Origin: Sphingomonas sp.
GTDB lineage: Bacteria > Pseudomonadota > Alphaproteobacteria > Sphingomonadales > Sphingomonadaceae
DNA: 64,000 nt
Direction of reading: 5' to 3'
Assembly (NCBI GenBank): GCA_019635535.1
Contig: JAHBZH010000001.1
Coordinates: 1,950,995-2,014,994 of the forward strand
A model generated the notes under the pieces. That model was given only the letters and a program-made list of their open reading frames with translations, had not been told where the DNA came from and made no database searches. Position 1 is the first letter of the stretch, and the number at the start of each line of letters is the position of its first letter. This document shows positions 10,783-20,245 of this stretch, piece by piece. Both the position numbers and the translations under genes were made by a program.

Positions 10783-10991
10783 AGCCGACCTGGCGCCAGC
10801 CCTTCGGCATATTGCTGATCCTGCTGTTGATCGCCGGCTGGGCGGTGATCGTGGCCAGCGTCGCGCCGTATCTCGACTGGGCGCCGGGCTGGATCCATGC
10901 CCTCTATTACCTGGTCGCCGGGATCGTCTGGATCCTGCCGCTGAAGCCTCTGCTGCGCTGGATGGAAACGGGAAAGTGGCGAGGCCCGTGA
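10773..10991 (+). CDS. DUF2842 family small membrane protein
   Basis: 72 residues with two hydrophobic segments (about residues 10-32 and 40-58) and a short basic tail ending METGKWRGP. The pattern, with PYLDWAPGWIHALYYLVAGIVWILPLKPLLRWM, fits DUF2842, a family of unknown function. The ATG at 10773 lies inside the end of the folate cyclo-ligase gene in another frame, a 10-base overlap that suggests coupled translation. Confidence 0.88.
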   Translation: MRVEPTWRQPFGILLILLLIAGWAVIVASVAPYLDWAPGWIHALYYLVAGIVWILPLKPLLRWMETGKWRGP

Positions 10992-11055
10992 TAGCCCAGA
11001 CGCCACGGTTCCCTGGCAAAGGCAGGGTGCCGACACGGATCGGGGTCTGGGCCTC

Positions 11056-11754
11056 TCAGATCGAGCGCGACCGCGCCAAGATACCGACACCGAAATTGAG
11101 CCAAGGCGGTCCTAGCCGGAATGGGTGTCCCTCGCTCGCAATTATGTCGAAACGCTGGCCAAGCAAAGCTCGCAGCCAGCGATAGTCGAACCCTTTGTGC
11201 TCCCCTCGACGAACGCGCGAAGTCCGTCCGATCGTGGCGTTCATGACTTCGCCGAGCGTATATGAGCGCACTTCTCCATCTTTTTCGGAAAATGAACCCA
11301 CGAGCTGTTTCGCAAGATATTTCCCAAGGAAAACGGGGCCGAATTCAACCGGCACCGTTATGAGCACATGGCCGCGTGTAATATCCGCAAGGAAATCGAT
11401 ATAGTCGGGCACGATGGCTGGCGGGATATGTTCGAACGTCTCCATCGCAATAGACAGAGAAAACGGACCGCTCACCTTATCCAGGATATCATCGGGATGA
11501 CGGCAATTGTGAAACTCGAATTGCGGCCAGAGCTTGCGCGCATCATCGAGGCCGCCTTCCCAATTCGCGTCGGCACCGACATAACGCTCCGGCTTTCTCG
11601 GTAGATAATTGATCGCCTTGCCATCGAAGCAACCCAGTTCGAATACCGTCGAACAATCAAGGGATCGGGATGCCTTTTCGAGCCAATGAAATCGCGCCTC
11701 GTGTAAACGCTTTCGTACGCCCCCGCCGAACAGACGTTCATTGTAGCCAGGCAT
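11056..11754 (-). CDS. class I SAM-dependent methyltransferase, lower-GC
   Basis: 232 residues with a Rossmann methyltransferase core: VFELGCFDGKAINYL (motif I, SAM binding), RYVGADANWEGGL (motif II) and a SIAMETFEHIPP segment (motif IV/V). The substrate is unknown; similar proteins occur in glycan and lipid modification clusters. A TAGGAG ribosome site lies 7 bases before the ATG. Codon use is clearly less GC-rich than the neighbours, and the gene sits between DUF2842 and tRNA-Asp, a plausible site for an acquired single gene. No integrase or repeat boundary is visible. Confidence 0.82.
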   Translation of the reverse strand: MPGYNERLFGGGVRKRLHEARFHWLEKASRSLDCSTVFELGCFDGKAINYLPRKPERYVGADANWEGGLDDARKLWPQFEFHNCRHPDDILDKVSGPFSLSIAMETFEHIPPAIVPDYIDFLADITRGHVLITVPVEFGPVFLGKYLAKQLVGSFSEKDGEVRSYTLGEVMNATIGRTSRVRRGEHKGFDYRWLRALLGQRFDIIASEGHPFRLGPPWLNFGVGILARSRSI

Positions 11755-11877
11755 TCGGTGCTCCTATGGCGGACGGCGAAAATTATTGCTGCCAAATGCA
11801 AGAAACAATGGCTTTACCCATTGTCGGGCGCGCTATGACGCCTTGGCAAACGCCATGGGTCATGGCGGAGGGGGAAG

Positions 11878-11954
<77 letters not shown>

Positions 11955-12028
11955 GTAAGGCAGGCGGGCGAACTAGAAGAGGGCATCGGGGCTGTCAAGC
12001 GACCCGGGCGGGAGAATTTGACGCAAGA

Positions 12029-13246
12029 TCAACCCGGCGGCGGCTGGGCGCGATGGTCCTCATGATGTTCTTGGATGAGCGTTCCCTCCTCGAACAGGAA
12101 ACCGGCGATGTCGGGCTTGCCGGCCGCGTCGAGGACGGTGCGGAAGATGATCAGCAGCGGTACGGCGAGCAGCGCCCCGGTCGTCCCCCAGACCCAGGCC
12201 CAGAAGCTCAGCGACAGGAGGATCATCAGGGGATTGATGGTGAGCCGCCGGCCGACCACCATCGGCGTCACGAGGTTCGCCTCGATCATGTGGATGGCGA
12301 CGAAGGACAGCGCTGGCAGCATCGCGTACCAGGGATCCTCGAACGCCATCAGCCCGCCCAGCGCGAGCAGCAATGTCGAGGCGATCGGGCCGAGATAGGG
12401 GATGTAGTTCAGCACCGCGACGATGCCGCCCCACATCAACGGCGTCGGCATTTCGAGGAAGTAGAGGATCAAGGCGACGATCAGGCCCATGCCGATATTC
12501 ACGACGGTGATCGTGCCGAGATAGGTGGAGGTCGCGTCCACCACCTGCTGGATCACCCGGGCGGTCGTCATCGCCCCGTCGAAGCTGGCGCGGGTGGTGA
12601 TCGTGCGCTTGCGCATCCGGGTCCAGCCCGAGAGAAAGAAGAAGATGACGAGCACCGCGAAGAACATCTGGATCGCCGCGAACGGCGCCGAGGTGGCGAC
12701 GATTTGCAGGAGCGAATTGGGCGTTTCCACGCGCACGGCCTGCGGCGTCGCGGCCGGCACCGGCGAGCGGCCGAATTCGCGCACGACATTGTCGATGAAC
12801 CGCTCGAGGTTCGCATAAACATCGACCAGCGGCGCCAGCGTGTTGCGGAGCTGCCCGATCCGGTCGGGCAGCATCTGGAACCATTCGGCCGCCGGCAGCA
12901 CGATCGCCGCGACGGCGACATTGGCCATGGTCAGGAACAGGACGACGCACAGGAAGGCGGCGAGCGCCGAAGGCACGCGCCGGCGCTCCATCCATTCGAG
13001 CAGCGGCACCAGCGCGATCGCGATCACCAGAGCGGCGGTGACGGGCAGGAAGAATTCCGCGCCCGCGCGCAGCGCGAACGGCATCGCCATGATCAGTGCG
13101 ATGCCGAGCATGAGCGCCAGCGAGGCGAGCAGCCGGTCGCGGCGGAAGGCCGCGGCCTCGATATCGGCTTCGAAATGCGATTCGGGAGGCGTGGCCGGGC
13201 GCCGCGGCGCGGGCGGTTTGGGCGGTTCAGCGGGATGCTCTTCCAT
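12029..13246 (-). CDS. AI-2E family transporter (permease)
   Basis: 405-residue polytopic inner-membrane protein of the PerM/TqsA family. The N-terminus is Pro-rich and cytoplasmic (PAEPPKPPAPRRPATPP), followed by about eight hydrophobic segments. The family hallmark PYLGPIASTLLLALGGLMA and the motif VGRRLTINPLMILLSLSFW are present near the C-terminus. Members export or pass small molecules, including AI-2, or act in Na/H exchange; the substrate here is unknown. I chose MEEHPAEPPK (13246), since the longer frame would run toward the upstream tRNA-Leu. Confidence 0.9.
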   Translation of the reverse strand: MEEHPAEPPKPPAPRRPATPPESHFEADIEAAAFRRDRLLASLALMLGIALIMAMPFALRAGAEFFLPVTAALVIAIALVPLLEWMERRRVPSALAAFLCVVLFLTMANVAVAAIVLPAAEWFQMLPDRIGQLRNTLAPLVDVYANLERFIDNVVREFGRSPVPAATPQAVRVETPNSLLQIVATSAPFAAIQMFFAVLVIFFFLSGWTRMRKRTITTRASFDGAMTTARVIQQVVDATSTYLGTITVVNIGMGLIVALILYFLEMPTPLMWGGIVAVLNYIPYLGPIASTLLLALGGLMAFEDPWYAMLPALSFVAIHMIEANLVTPMVVGRRLTINPLMILLSLSFWAWVWGTTGALLAVPLLIIFRTVLDAAGKPDIAGFLFEEGTLIQEHHEDHRAQPPPG

Positions 13247-13291
13247 ATGACCGACAATGCCCCAGGGCGCGGCGGGTGAGAAGAGTGCGAA

Positions 13292-13376
13292 TGGTGCCCC
13301 TGGCCCGAGTCGAACGGGCACTCCTTGCGGAACTCGATTTTGAGTCGAGCGCGTCTACCAATTCCGCCACAGGGGC
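13292..13376 (-). tRNA. tRNA-Leu (anticodon CAA)
   Basis: An 85-base class II tRNA on the minus strand. The acceptor GCCCCTG pairs with CAGGGGC, and the anticodon stem CTCGA/TCGAG encloses the loop CTCAAAA, giving CAA, which reads UUG. A long variable arm follows, then the T arm GTTCGACTC, and CCA is encoded at 13292-13294. It sits between the AI-2E permease and the DUF805 gene. Confidence 0.96.
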
Positions 13377-13430
13377 ACGCGGATCCGCCCTAGTGCAGGT
13401 GCGGGCCCGTCGCAACCACGGCGCGATGGC

Positions 13431-13982
13431 TCAGCCGAAGACGTTGGCCGCGTCGGCACGTCCCTTGGGGTCCGGGCCATAGCGGTTCGCGCCCGGCGTG
13501 CCGTCCAGAAAGAAGAAGACAAGCAGCACCAGCGCGTACACGAACAGGCCCATCACCAGCAGGGTCATCACGCCCCCGGCCGCGATCGCCGATTCGAGCG
13601 AAGTGACCGCTATCGCGAGCAGCGAGAAGCTGAGAGTGTTCAACCCCAGGCTCGCCAGGAAATAGCCGCCAACCCACCATCCCGACCGATTGATATCGTG
13701 CAGGCGGCGGACCGAGACGGCCAGGCTGGGCACGAGCAGGACCAGCCAGATCAGCCCGAAAAGCATGATGAACAACATGAAGCCCAGACCCGCGCCGATC
13801 GCGCCGGCGATATCGTTGGTCTGGCTCGCGCTCCAGATCGCCGCCCCGGTCACCGCGAACATGACCACGGACAGCGCCGTGTACAGGATGAACTGGAACA
13901 GCACCCACATCCAGAATTCCATCCGCCGTGAACGGCCGGAAAAATCGGCGTAGCGGCGCAGTGGCATCATCATCCAGTCCAT
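13431..13982 (-). CDS. DUF805 family membrane protein
   Basis: 183 residues. The N-terminal motif MPLRRYADFSGRSRRMEFW is the DUF805 signature, followed by four hydrophobic segments and the loop SVRRLHDINRSGWWV that also marks the family. The C-terminus reads FFLDGTPGANRYGPDPKG, again typical. The function of the family is unknown; proteins are inner-membrane and often near stress genes. The start at MDWMMMPLRR (13982) is preferred over a 39-residue longer frame without similarity. Confidence 0.9.
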   Translation of the reverse strand: MDWMMMPLRRYADFSGRSRRMEFWMWVLFQFILYTALSVVMFAVTGAAIWSASQTNDIAGAIGAGLGFMLFIMLFGLIWLVLLVPSLAVSVRRLHDINRSGWWVGGYFLASLGLNTLSFSLLAIAVTSLESAIAAGGVMTLLVMGLFVYALVLLVFFFLDGTPGANRYGPDPKGRADAANVFG

Positions 13983-14363
13983 CTCGCCCCCCCTCGGTCG
14001 CGGCCGTTCCTCCATGCTGCCGGCGCCGCGACCGCGCGACGCGGGCAGGAATTCAGGCCGATCCGAAAATCGATCCCCGCAGCGCGATACGAATATCAAT
14101 CGCCGCCACTCCCCCGAACGACAGGCAGGCAGCGTCCGTCATTTCCGTGTCGCGATCAAGCCCGCATGGCATTCACAGAAATGCGGGCCCTGCTTCGTCG
14201 AATGGCAGTTGCAAGCGATGTCGCAGCGCGCACGTTCGGCCGCTCTCCCTTTTCCTTCCGGTTATGGTAAGGATCGGGGCGAAAATCCGGGCAGCCCGCC
14301 GTGTTCCGCGGTCGTGGCTCTCACAGAACGACCAGATCGAGGACCGACCGGGGGGTAGGGACG
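13983..14363. other. divergent intergenic region, promoters of DUF805 and GGDEF genes
   Basis: About 380 bases without a credible gene, between two divergent starts. The middle is lower in GC than the flanks. A 7-base stem, CCCGCAT (14161-14167) with ATGCGGG (14181-14187), could form a hairpin with a 13-base loop, but no T run follows it, so a terminator is unlikely. A TAGGGACG ribosome site precedes the plus-strand start at 14364. I see no strong promoter boxes. Confidence 0.5.
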
Positions 14364-15482
14364 ATGGGAATTGGCGACCGTTTTGCCAGGTGGGCGCAGC
14401 GTTTCGCGTCCGTTGCGCCCTCCGCCGAGGTGCGAATCGACCTTGTCGGCGAATCGCCGCGGCGGGCCGTCAACCGGCACCGGGCGCTCTACGCCCAGGC
14501 CGGCGAGTTCCTCTTCGAGCATGATCTGGATATCACGCCGCTCAATTTCGGGCTGGCGCTGGATTATCTGGCCGGCGATCCGGTCGTCGAGCGCGCCGTC
14601 GGCGAATCGCTGCGCATCCATGGCTGCCTGACCAACGGCATCGTCGAGGAGATCGCCGCGGAGCGCGAGGCCGACAAGATGACGCCCGAAGCTCTCGCCG
14701 AGATGCTCGATAAGGTCGAAACGCATCTCGATCAGGTGATCCAGCTCACCGATCATTCGCGGGAATCCGCGCACGACTACGGGACCGAACTCAAGCGGCA
14801 GGCCGACGACCTCGATTCAGGCACGCCGTCCGCGCCGGCGATCGAGAAGCTGGTCCAGCTGACGCGCACGATGGTGGAGACCATGCGCAAGGCGGAAACG
14901 CAAATGCGCGCGCACCAGAAGGATGCCCGCGCGCTGCAGCAGAATCTGGAAGCGGCGCGCAAGGCGGCCGAGCAGGACTACCTGACCGGACTGCCCAACC
15001 GCCGCGCGTTCGAATCCGTGCTGCGCAGCCGCGCGCAGGCGGCGCGGGACAACGGCACGCCACTCGCCATCGCCTTTTGCGACCTCGATCATTTCAAGGC
15101 GATCAACGACACGTACGGCCACGACACGGGCGATCGCGTGCTGCAGTTCGTCGCCCGCCTGCTGGCGGAGATTTCCCGCAATGCCTGTCATGTCGCGCGT
15201 CATGGCGGCGAGGAATTCGCGATGCTGTTCGAGGCAAGCACGGCCGAAGCAGCGGAGATCGTCGACGCCGCGCGCGAGGATCTCGCCGAACGCAACCTGG
15301 TCAATCGCGAGGACGGCGCGCGGCTCGCCCCGGTCAGCTTTTCGGCGGGCATCGCCGACGTGCTGGCCTATGCGGACGGACGCGCCGCGCTGAAGGCGGC
15401 GGACGAAGCGCTCTATCTCGCCAAGCAACAGGGCCGGAACCGGGTCTATATCGCCGCACGGCCGCTCGCTGACGGGGCATGA
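14364..15482 (+). CDS. diguanylate cyclase (GGDEF)
   Basis: 372-residue protein predicted to make cyclic di-GMP. The N-terminal ~150 residues have no recognisable sensor domain. They are followed by a coiled-coil-like stretch (LVQLTRTMVETMRKAETQMRAHQKDARALQQNLEAARKAAEQ) and the GGDEF domain, which begins DYLTGLPNRRAF. The active-site loop reads RHGGEEFAMLF, an active form. At the usual inhibitory-site position the sequence is RNAC instead of RxxD, so product feedback is probably lost. No membrane segment is visible. The TGA overlaps the next start (ATGA), so the downstream HEIGH protein is co-translated. Confidence 0.93.
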   Translation: MGIGDRFARWAQRFASVAPSAEVRIDLVGESPRRAVNRHRALYAQAGEFLFEHDLDITPLNFGLALDYLAGDPVVERAVGESLRIHGCLTNGIVEEIAAEREADKMTPEALAEMLDKVETHLDQVIQLTDHSRESAHDYGTELKRQADDLDSGTPSAPAIEKLVQLTRTMVETMRKAETQMRAHQKDARALQQNLEAARKAAEQDYLTGLPNRRAFESVLRSRAQAARDNGTPLAIAFCDLDHFKAINDTYGHDTGDRVLQFVARLLAEISRNACHVARHGGEEFAMLFEASTAEAAEIVDAAREDLAERNLVNREDGARLAPVSFSAGIADVLAYADGRAALKAADEALYLAKQQGRNRVYIAARPLADGA

Positions 15483-16054
15483 AACAGCGCGTCGGTCTCG
15501 CGCTCGGCATCTGGCTGCTCGCCTGCGGGGCGGCGCCACCGCTCAGTTTCGTCGCCATGGCGCCGCGGTTCGAAGCGGCAACGGCGGAATATCGCCGCAT
15601 CTGGCAGGATGACGGTCGGCTGATCGTCGCCGCCATGGAAGCCGCGACCGGAGGGTCCTTTCCCCTGTCGGAGATCGAGGTGCTGGTGCGCGACGGCGCG
15701 CCGATGATCAGCTTCGACGGGCGAACTATCCGGCTGCGCGCCAGCACCCATCGCGCCTATATGAAAGCGACCCTCGTGCACGAGATCGGGCACCGGCTGG
15801 CGATGACCCTGCCCCGTTCGCCGGAGCTGGACGATCACCGGCTGCTCTATCTCTTCCTCTACGATGTCTGGACGGACCTGTACGGTCGGGACTTCGCCGA
15901 CCGGATGGTCGCGATCGAACGCCGCATCCGCGCGCCCTACGATTATGATGCGGCATGGAGCTGGGCGCTCTCGATGACCCGCGAGGAACGCCGGGCGCGG
16001 CTGCGCGCGCTCAGCCCGCGCCTGCGCTACGCGATCGAGGAGATCGCGCCCTAA
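15479..16054 (+). CDS. secreted protein with a HEIGH zinc-protease motif
   Basis: 191 residues beginning with a hydrophobic signal-like segment ([19 protein letters not shown]). Near residue 100 lies [15 protein letters not shown], the HExxH signature of zincin metallopeptidases, so zinc binding and peptidase activity are plausible. The rest is helical and not familiar. Translational coupling with the diguanylate cyclase suggests a shared process at the cell surface, but that is inference. Its last four bases overlap the end of the convergent acyl-CoA dehydrogenase gene. Confidence 0.75.
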   Translation: MKQRVGLALGIWLLACGAAPPLSFVAMAPRFEAATAEYRRIWQDDGRLIVAAMEAATGGSFPLSEIEVLVRDGAPMISFDGRTIRLRASTHRAYMKATLVHEIGHRLAMTLPRSPELDDHRLLYLFLYDVWTDLYGRDFADRMVAIERRIRAPYDYDAAWSWALSMTREERRARLRALSPRLRYAIEEIAP

Positions 16055-17847
16055 AAGGCCTCCACCGGCAGCGCCATCAGGCTGTCGGCGCCGGCCTCGA
16101 TCTTGCGGCGCAGCGCGTTGCTTTCCGGCATGATCTTCTCGGCGTAGAAGCGCGCGGTCGCCAGCTTGGCCTCGTGGAAGGCGGGGTCCTCCGTGCCGTT
16201 CGCCAATGCCGCGGCGCTCGCCCTGGCCATGCGCAGCCACATGAGGCCGAGGCAGACCACGCCCATCAGCGACATATAGGGATAGGCCGCCGCGCCCGCC
16301 TGATTGGGATTGGTCATCGCATTCTGCATCAGCCAGAGCGAGGCGGTCTGCAAATCGCCATTGGCGCGCTCGACGGCGCCGGCGATGATGGCGAGTTTCT
16401 CGTCGCCTTTCGCAGCGTTCGCCTCCTCCCCGACCAGCTTGAAGAAGGCCTGGATCGCCCGGCCGCCATTGGCCGGCAGCTTGCGGCCGATCAGGTCGAG
16501 CGCCTGAATGCCGTTCGTACCCTCGTAGATCTGGGCGATGCGCGCGTCGCGGACGAACTGCTCCATGCCCCATTCGCGGATATAGCCGTGGCCGCCGTGG
16601 ATCTGCTGCATGGCGACCGCTGCCTCGAAGCCCTTGTCGGTCAGATAACCCTTGATGACCGGGGTGAGCAGGCTGAGCAGATCGTCGGCCGCCTCGCGCT
16701 CCTCCCCGGTCTGCGCCTTGCGGGCGATGTCGACCTGCAGTGCCCCCCACAGGATGAAGGCGCGCGCCGCCTCGTTGAATGTTTTGGTCTCCATCAGCAT
16801 CCGGCGCACGTCCGGATGGACGATGATCGGGTCCGCCTTCGCCTCGGGATCGCGCGCATCGGGGTCGAGCGCCCGACCCTGCCGCCGGTCCTTCGCGTAG
16901 GCGAGGCCGTTCTGGTACGCGATCTCGCCCTGCGCGAGACCCTGGAGCCCGACGCCGAGACGGGCGGCGTTCATCATGATGAACATCGCGGCCAGCCCCT
17001 TTTCCGGCTCGCCGATCAGATAGCCGGTCGCGCCGTCATAATTGAGCAGGCAGGTCGAATTGCCGTGAATGCCCATTTTCTCCTCGATCGAGCCGCAGGA
17101 AACGCCGTTGCGTTCGCCGAGACTGCCATCGTCATTCACCAGGAACTTCGGGACGATGAACAGGGAGATGCCCTTCACATTGTCCGGCGCGCCGGCGATC
17201 TTCGCGAGGACGAGGTGGATGATGTTTTCCGACAGGTCGTGTTCGCCGGCCGAGATGAAGATCTTGGTGCCGGTGATCCGGTAGCTGCCGTCCGCCTGCG
17301 GATCGGCCTTGGTCTTGAGCAGGCCGAGATCGGTGCCGCAATGCGGCTCGGTGAGGTTCATCGTGCCGGTCCAGCGGCCGGACACCATGTTGGGCAGATA
17401 GGTGTCCTTCTGCTCGTCCGAGCCCTTGACGATGATCGAGGCGATCGCGCCCTGGGTCAGGCCGTTATACATCTCGAACGCCTGGTTGGCGGAGAGCAGA
17501 TATTCGGTGACGGCGGTGGCGAGGACGGAAGGCAGCCCCTGCCCGCCATATTGCTCCGGTGCCGAGAGCGTGGTCCAGCCGCCCTCGACGAACTGCGCAT
17601 AGGCTTCCTTGAAGCCCTTGGGCGTCGTCACGCTGCCGTCGGCGTGGCGGGTGCAGCCTTCCTCGTCGCCGCTGCGGTTGAGCGGGTGAAGCACTTCCGA
17701 GGCAAAGCGGCCGCCTTCGGAGAGGATCGCCTCGATCATGTCGGGCGTCGCATTCTCGAACCCCGGCAGGTTGGAATAACGCTCGATGCCGAGCACCTGC
17801 TCGAGCACGTAGCGCGTGTCGCGGACGGGCGCGGTATAGCTGGGCAT
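16051..17847 (-). CDS. acyl-CoA dehydrogenase (DmdC/long FadE-like family)
   Basis: 598-residue flavoprotein, longer than the ~380-residue classic family because of a C-terminal helical extension as in DmdC (3-methylmercaptopropionyl-CoA dehydrogenase) and related enzymes. Motifs: [19 protein letters not shown] (FAD/substrate region), [31 protein letters not shown] and [14 protein letters not shown] with the catalytic glutamate. Substrate cannot be named from sequence. The gene lies 19 bases after a MerR regulator on the same strand and should share its operator-controlled promoter. Confidence 0.92.
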   Translation of the reverse strand: MPSYTAPVRDTRYVLEQVLGIERYSNLPGFENATPDMIEAILSEGGRFASEVLHPLNRSGDEEGCTRHADGSVTTPKGFKEAYAQFVEGGWTTLSAPEQYGGQGLPSVLATAVTEYLLSANQAFEMYNGLTQGAIASIIVKGSDEQKDTYLPNMVSGRWTGTMNLTEPHCGTDLGLLKTKADPQADGSYRITGTKIFISAGEHDLSENIIHLVLAKIAGAPDNVKGISLFIVPKFLVNDDGSLGERNGVSCGSIEEKMGIHGNSTCLLNYDGATGYLIGEPEKGLAAMFIMMNAARLGVGLQGLAQGEIAYQNGLAYAKDRRQGRALDPDARDPEAKADPIIVHPDVRRMLMETKTFNEAARAFILWGALQVDIARKAQTGEEREAADDLLSLLTPVIKGYLTDKGFEAAVAMQQIHGGHGYIREWGMEQFVRDARIAQIYEGTNGIQALDLIGRKLPANGGRAIQAFFKLVGEEANAAKGDEKLAIIAGAVERANGDLQTASLWLMQNAMTNPNQAGAAAYPYMSLMGVVCLGLMWLRMARASAAALANGTEDPAFHEAKLATARFYAEKIMPESNALRRKIEAGADSLMALPVEAF

Positions 17848-17866
17848 TGTCCTCTCCCTGGGAAGC

Positions 17867-18292
17867 TTATTCGGTGGGCACGGTCTCCGCCGCTGCCACC
17901 ATGGCGATGAATCGTTCGAGCTCGTCGATCGTGGCGTCGATGTCGATCTTCTGCTTCTTCAGCACATCGACCCGGTGCCGGCATTTCTCCAGCGTCACCC
18001 GGCGCTGCTCATGACGGCCGTCGCCGACATCGTAGAGATCGATCATCTCGCGAATGTCGGCGAGGCTGAAGCCGACTCTCTTGCCGCGCAGGATCCAGGC
18101 GAGCCGGGCGCGATCGCGCCACGAATAGATGCGCGCCAGGCCGCTGCGCTCGGGCGAGATCAGGCCCTCGTCCTCGTAGAAGCGCAGCGCGCGGGCGGTG
18201 ACGCCGAACTCCTCGCAGAGCTGGGTGATGGTGTAGCTGCGCTCGTCGCGGCCGGATGCGTGATAATCGGAATGGAGCGCGGTTTCGGGCAT
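17867..18292 (-). CDS. MerR-family regulator, LiuR-like
   Basis: 141 residues. The winged helix reads [32 protein letters not shown], followed by [35 protein letters not shown] and a long dimerisation helix. This layout is that of LiuR-type regulators controlling branched-chain amino acid or acyl-CoA catabolism, rather than metal-sensing MerR proteins: no conserved metal cysteines are seen in the C-terminal part. It directly precedes an acyl-CoA dehydrogenase and has a palindromic site about 10-35 bases before its ATG, consistent with autoregulation. Confidence 0.87.
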   Translation of the reverse strand: MPETALHSDYHASGRDERSYTITQLCEEFGVTARALRFYEDEGLISPERSGLARIYSWRDRARLAWILRGKRVGFSLADIREMIDLYDVGDGRHEQRRVTLEKCRHRVDVLKKQKIDIDATIDELERFIAMVAAAETVPTE

Positions 18293-18302
18293 GGGGCAAA
18301 GC

Positions 18303-18327
18303 TATTTTACGTTAACGTTAGCGTCAA
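18303..18327 (-). promoter_or_regulatory. palindromic operator/promoter of the MerR - acyl-CoA dehydrogenase operon
   Basis: Immediately upstream of the regulator lies TTTACGTTAACGTTAGCG with the exact palindrome ACGTTAACGT at 18309-18318. It resembles the TTTACGT-ACGTAAA-type sites reported for LiuR-like MerR regulators. Read in gene direction it begins TTGACG, a good -35 box, so the operator overlaps the promoter, as is usual for MerR proteins. The very short distance to the ATG implies a short or absent leader. This run is AT-rich against its surroundings. Confidence 0.65.
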
Positions 18328-18338
18328 GCGCCCCCGCG

Positions 18339-18638
18339 TCACACATCGTCGTCGCCCACCGGGCCGCCCTCGCCTTCCAGCCGGGCGATCGCGCGCACAT
18401 CCTTGCGGGCAAATTTGAGATGGACGCCGCGTCCGCCGCCGTTTTCCGGAATGAAAACCGCGCCGCCGCCTTCAAGAACCGCGCGCAGCCGGGCGATAGC
18501 CGCATCGTCCAGCGGCGCCGTTCCGGCTTCGAACCCGGCCAGCGCCTCCTCCTCGAGCCGCGCCTTGCGCGCCACGAAGTCCCGTGGCCATTGCACCAGC
18601 GCCCGCGCGGCGCGGGCGAGCGGTCCGTCGATCGTCAC
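18339..18638 (-). CDS. small protein with a regulator-type C-terminal motif
   Basis: 99 residues from a GTG at 18638, chosen because AAGGAGG lies five bases before it; the longer frame to 18734 has no such site. The sequence VFIPENGGGRGVHLKF near residue 75 resembles the IEENGGGPGVRLR-type segment at the end of many small XRE-family regulators, but no helix-turn-helix is evident in the N-terminal part. Its role is unknown. It precedes the MerR gene on the same strand and is divergent from purF. Confidence 0.6.
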   Translation of the reverse strand: MTIDGPLARAARALVQWPRDFVARKARLEEEALAGFEAGTAPLDDAAIARLRAVLEGGGAVFIPENGGGRGVHLKFARKDVRAIARLEGEGGPVGDDDV

Positions 18639-18790
18639 AAACGCCTCCTTGCTCCGGCTGGGACCATAGCGCCCCGCCGGCCGATGGCGAAGCCCCGGCG
18701 ATATTTCAGATTCTTTGCACGGCGGGGGCGACAAGCCGGCCCGCCGCCCCTATATGCCCGCCCAACCCAAGCGTGACTCCCGGGAAGGCC

Positions 18791-20245
18791 ATGCTGACCA
18801 CCCATCCATATGACGACGACAAGCTGCGCGAGGAGTGCGGCATATTCGGCATCTGGGGCGCGGAGACCGCCGCCGCGGTGACCGCGCTCGGCCTCCATGC
18901 GCTCCAGCATCGCGGCCAGGAAGCGGCCGGCATCACCTCGTGGGACGGCGCCGCCTTTCACAGCCACCGGGCGATGGGCCATGTGGCCGGCAATTTCGAC
19001 AAGGATTCGGTGATCCGCGCGCTGGCCGGCCAGGCCTCCATCGGCCATGTCCGCTATTCGACGACCGGCGAGACGGCGATGCGCAACGTCCAGCCGCTCT
19101 TCGCCGAGCTCTCCACCGGCGGCTTCGCCGTCGCGCATAACGGCAATATCTCCAATGCGATGCGGCTGCGGCGCGAATTGAACGCGCGCGGCTCGATCTT
19201 CCAGTCGACCAGCGACACGGAAGTGATCATCCACCTGGTCGCGACCTCAACCTACCGCACCCTGCTCGACCGCTTCATCGATGCGCTGAAGCAGGTCGAG
19301 GGCGCCTACAGCCTCGTCTGCCTGACCGACGAGGGTCTGATCGCCTGCCGCGATCCGCGCGGCATCCGCCCGCTCGTCATGGGCCGGCTGGGCGAGGCCT
19401 ATATCTTCGCGTCCGAAACCGTGGCGCTCGACGTGGTCGGCGCAACCTACCTGCGCACCGTCGAGCCGGGCGAGCTGGTGATCGTCTCCGAACAGGGCGT
19501 GCGGTCCTTGCGCCCCTTCGCGGCGGAGCGGCCGCGCCCGTGCATCTTCGAGCATGTCTATTTCTCGCGCCCCGACAGCATCGTCGACGGCTCCTCGGTC
19601 TATTCGGTCCGCAAGGCGATCGGCGCGGAGCTGGCACGGGAGAATCCGGTCGAGGCCGATTATGTCGTGCCGGTGCCCGATTCGGGCGTTCCCGCCGCGA
19701 TCGGCTATGCCCAGGAAAGCGGCATTCCGTTCGAACTGGGCATCATCCGCTCCCACTATGTCGGGCGCACGTTCATCCAGCCGGGCGATCAGGTCCGCCA
19801 TCTCGGCGTGAAGCTGAAGCACAATGCCAACAGCGCGCTGATCGCCGGCAGGAAGCTCGTCCTCATCGACGATTCCATCGTGCGCGGCACGACCAGCCTC
19901 AAGATCGTCCAGATGCTGCGCGAGGCCGGCGCGCGCGAGGTGCATATGCGGATCGCCAGCCCGCCGACGCGCCATAGCTGCTTCTACGGCGTCGATACGC
20001 CGGAGCGGAAGAAGCTCCTCGCCGCGCAGATGAACGTCGCGGAGATGAACAACTACATCAAGGCGGACAGCCTCGCCTTCCTCTCGATCGACGGCCTTTA
20101 TCGCGCGCTGGGCGAAGTGGTGCGCGACGAGGAGGAACCGCAATATTGCGACGCCTGCTTTACCGGTGCCTATCCGACCCGCCTCACCGATCATGAGGAC
20201 CAGGAGCAGCGCGATCAGCTCCTGCCGGCGCAAAGCTACGCCTGA
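18791..20245 (+). CDS. purF: amidophosphoribosyltransferase
   Basis: 484-residue first enzyme of purine synthesis, forming phosphoribosylamine from PRPP and glutamine. The N-terminal glutamine amidotransferase nucleophile is the cysteine in REECGIFGIWG, preceded by a short propeptide. SIGHVRYSTTGE and VAHNGNI are the amidotransferase signatures, and VLIDDSIVRGTTSLKIV is the PRPP-binding loop. The ATG at 18791 is chosen; the frame upstream overlaps the divergent gene. The stop is fused to the SDR start (TGATG). Confidence 0.97.
   Translation: MLTTHPYDDDKLREECGIFGIWGAETAAAVTALGLHALQHRGQEAAGITSWDGAAFHSHRAMGHVAGNFDKDSVIRALAGQASIGHVRYSTTGETAMRNVQPLFAELSTGGFAVAHNGNISNAMRLRRELNARGSIFQSTSDTEVIIHLVATSTYRTLLDRFIDALKQVEGAYSLVCLTDEGLIACRDPRGIRPLVMGRLGEAYIFASETVALDVVGATYLRTVEPGELVIVSEQGVRSLRPFAAERPRPCIFEHVYFSRPDSIVDGSSVYSVRKAIGAELARENPVEADYVVPVPDSGVPAAIGYAQESGIPFELGIIRSHYVGRTFIQPGDQVRHLGVKLKHNANSALIAGRKLVLIDDSIVRGTTSLKIVQMLREAGAREVHMRIASPPTRHSCFYGVDTPERKKLLAAQMNVAEMNNYIKADSLAFLSIDGLYRALGEVVRDEEEPQYCDACFTGAYPTRLTDHEDQEQRDQLLPAQSYA

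Noticed and set aside
14161-14187. CCCGCAT/ATGCGGG hairpin as a terminator
   Set aside because: There is no T run after it, and no gene ends nearby on either strand.
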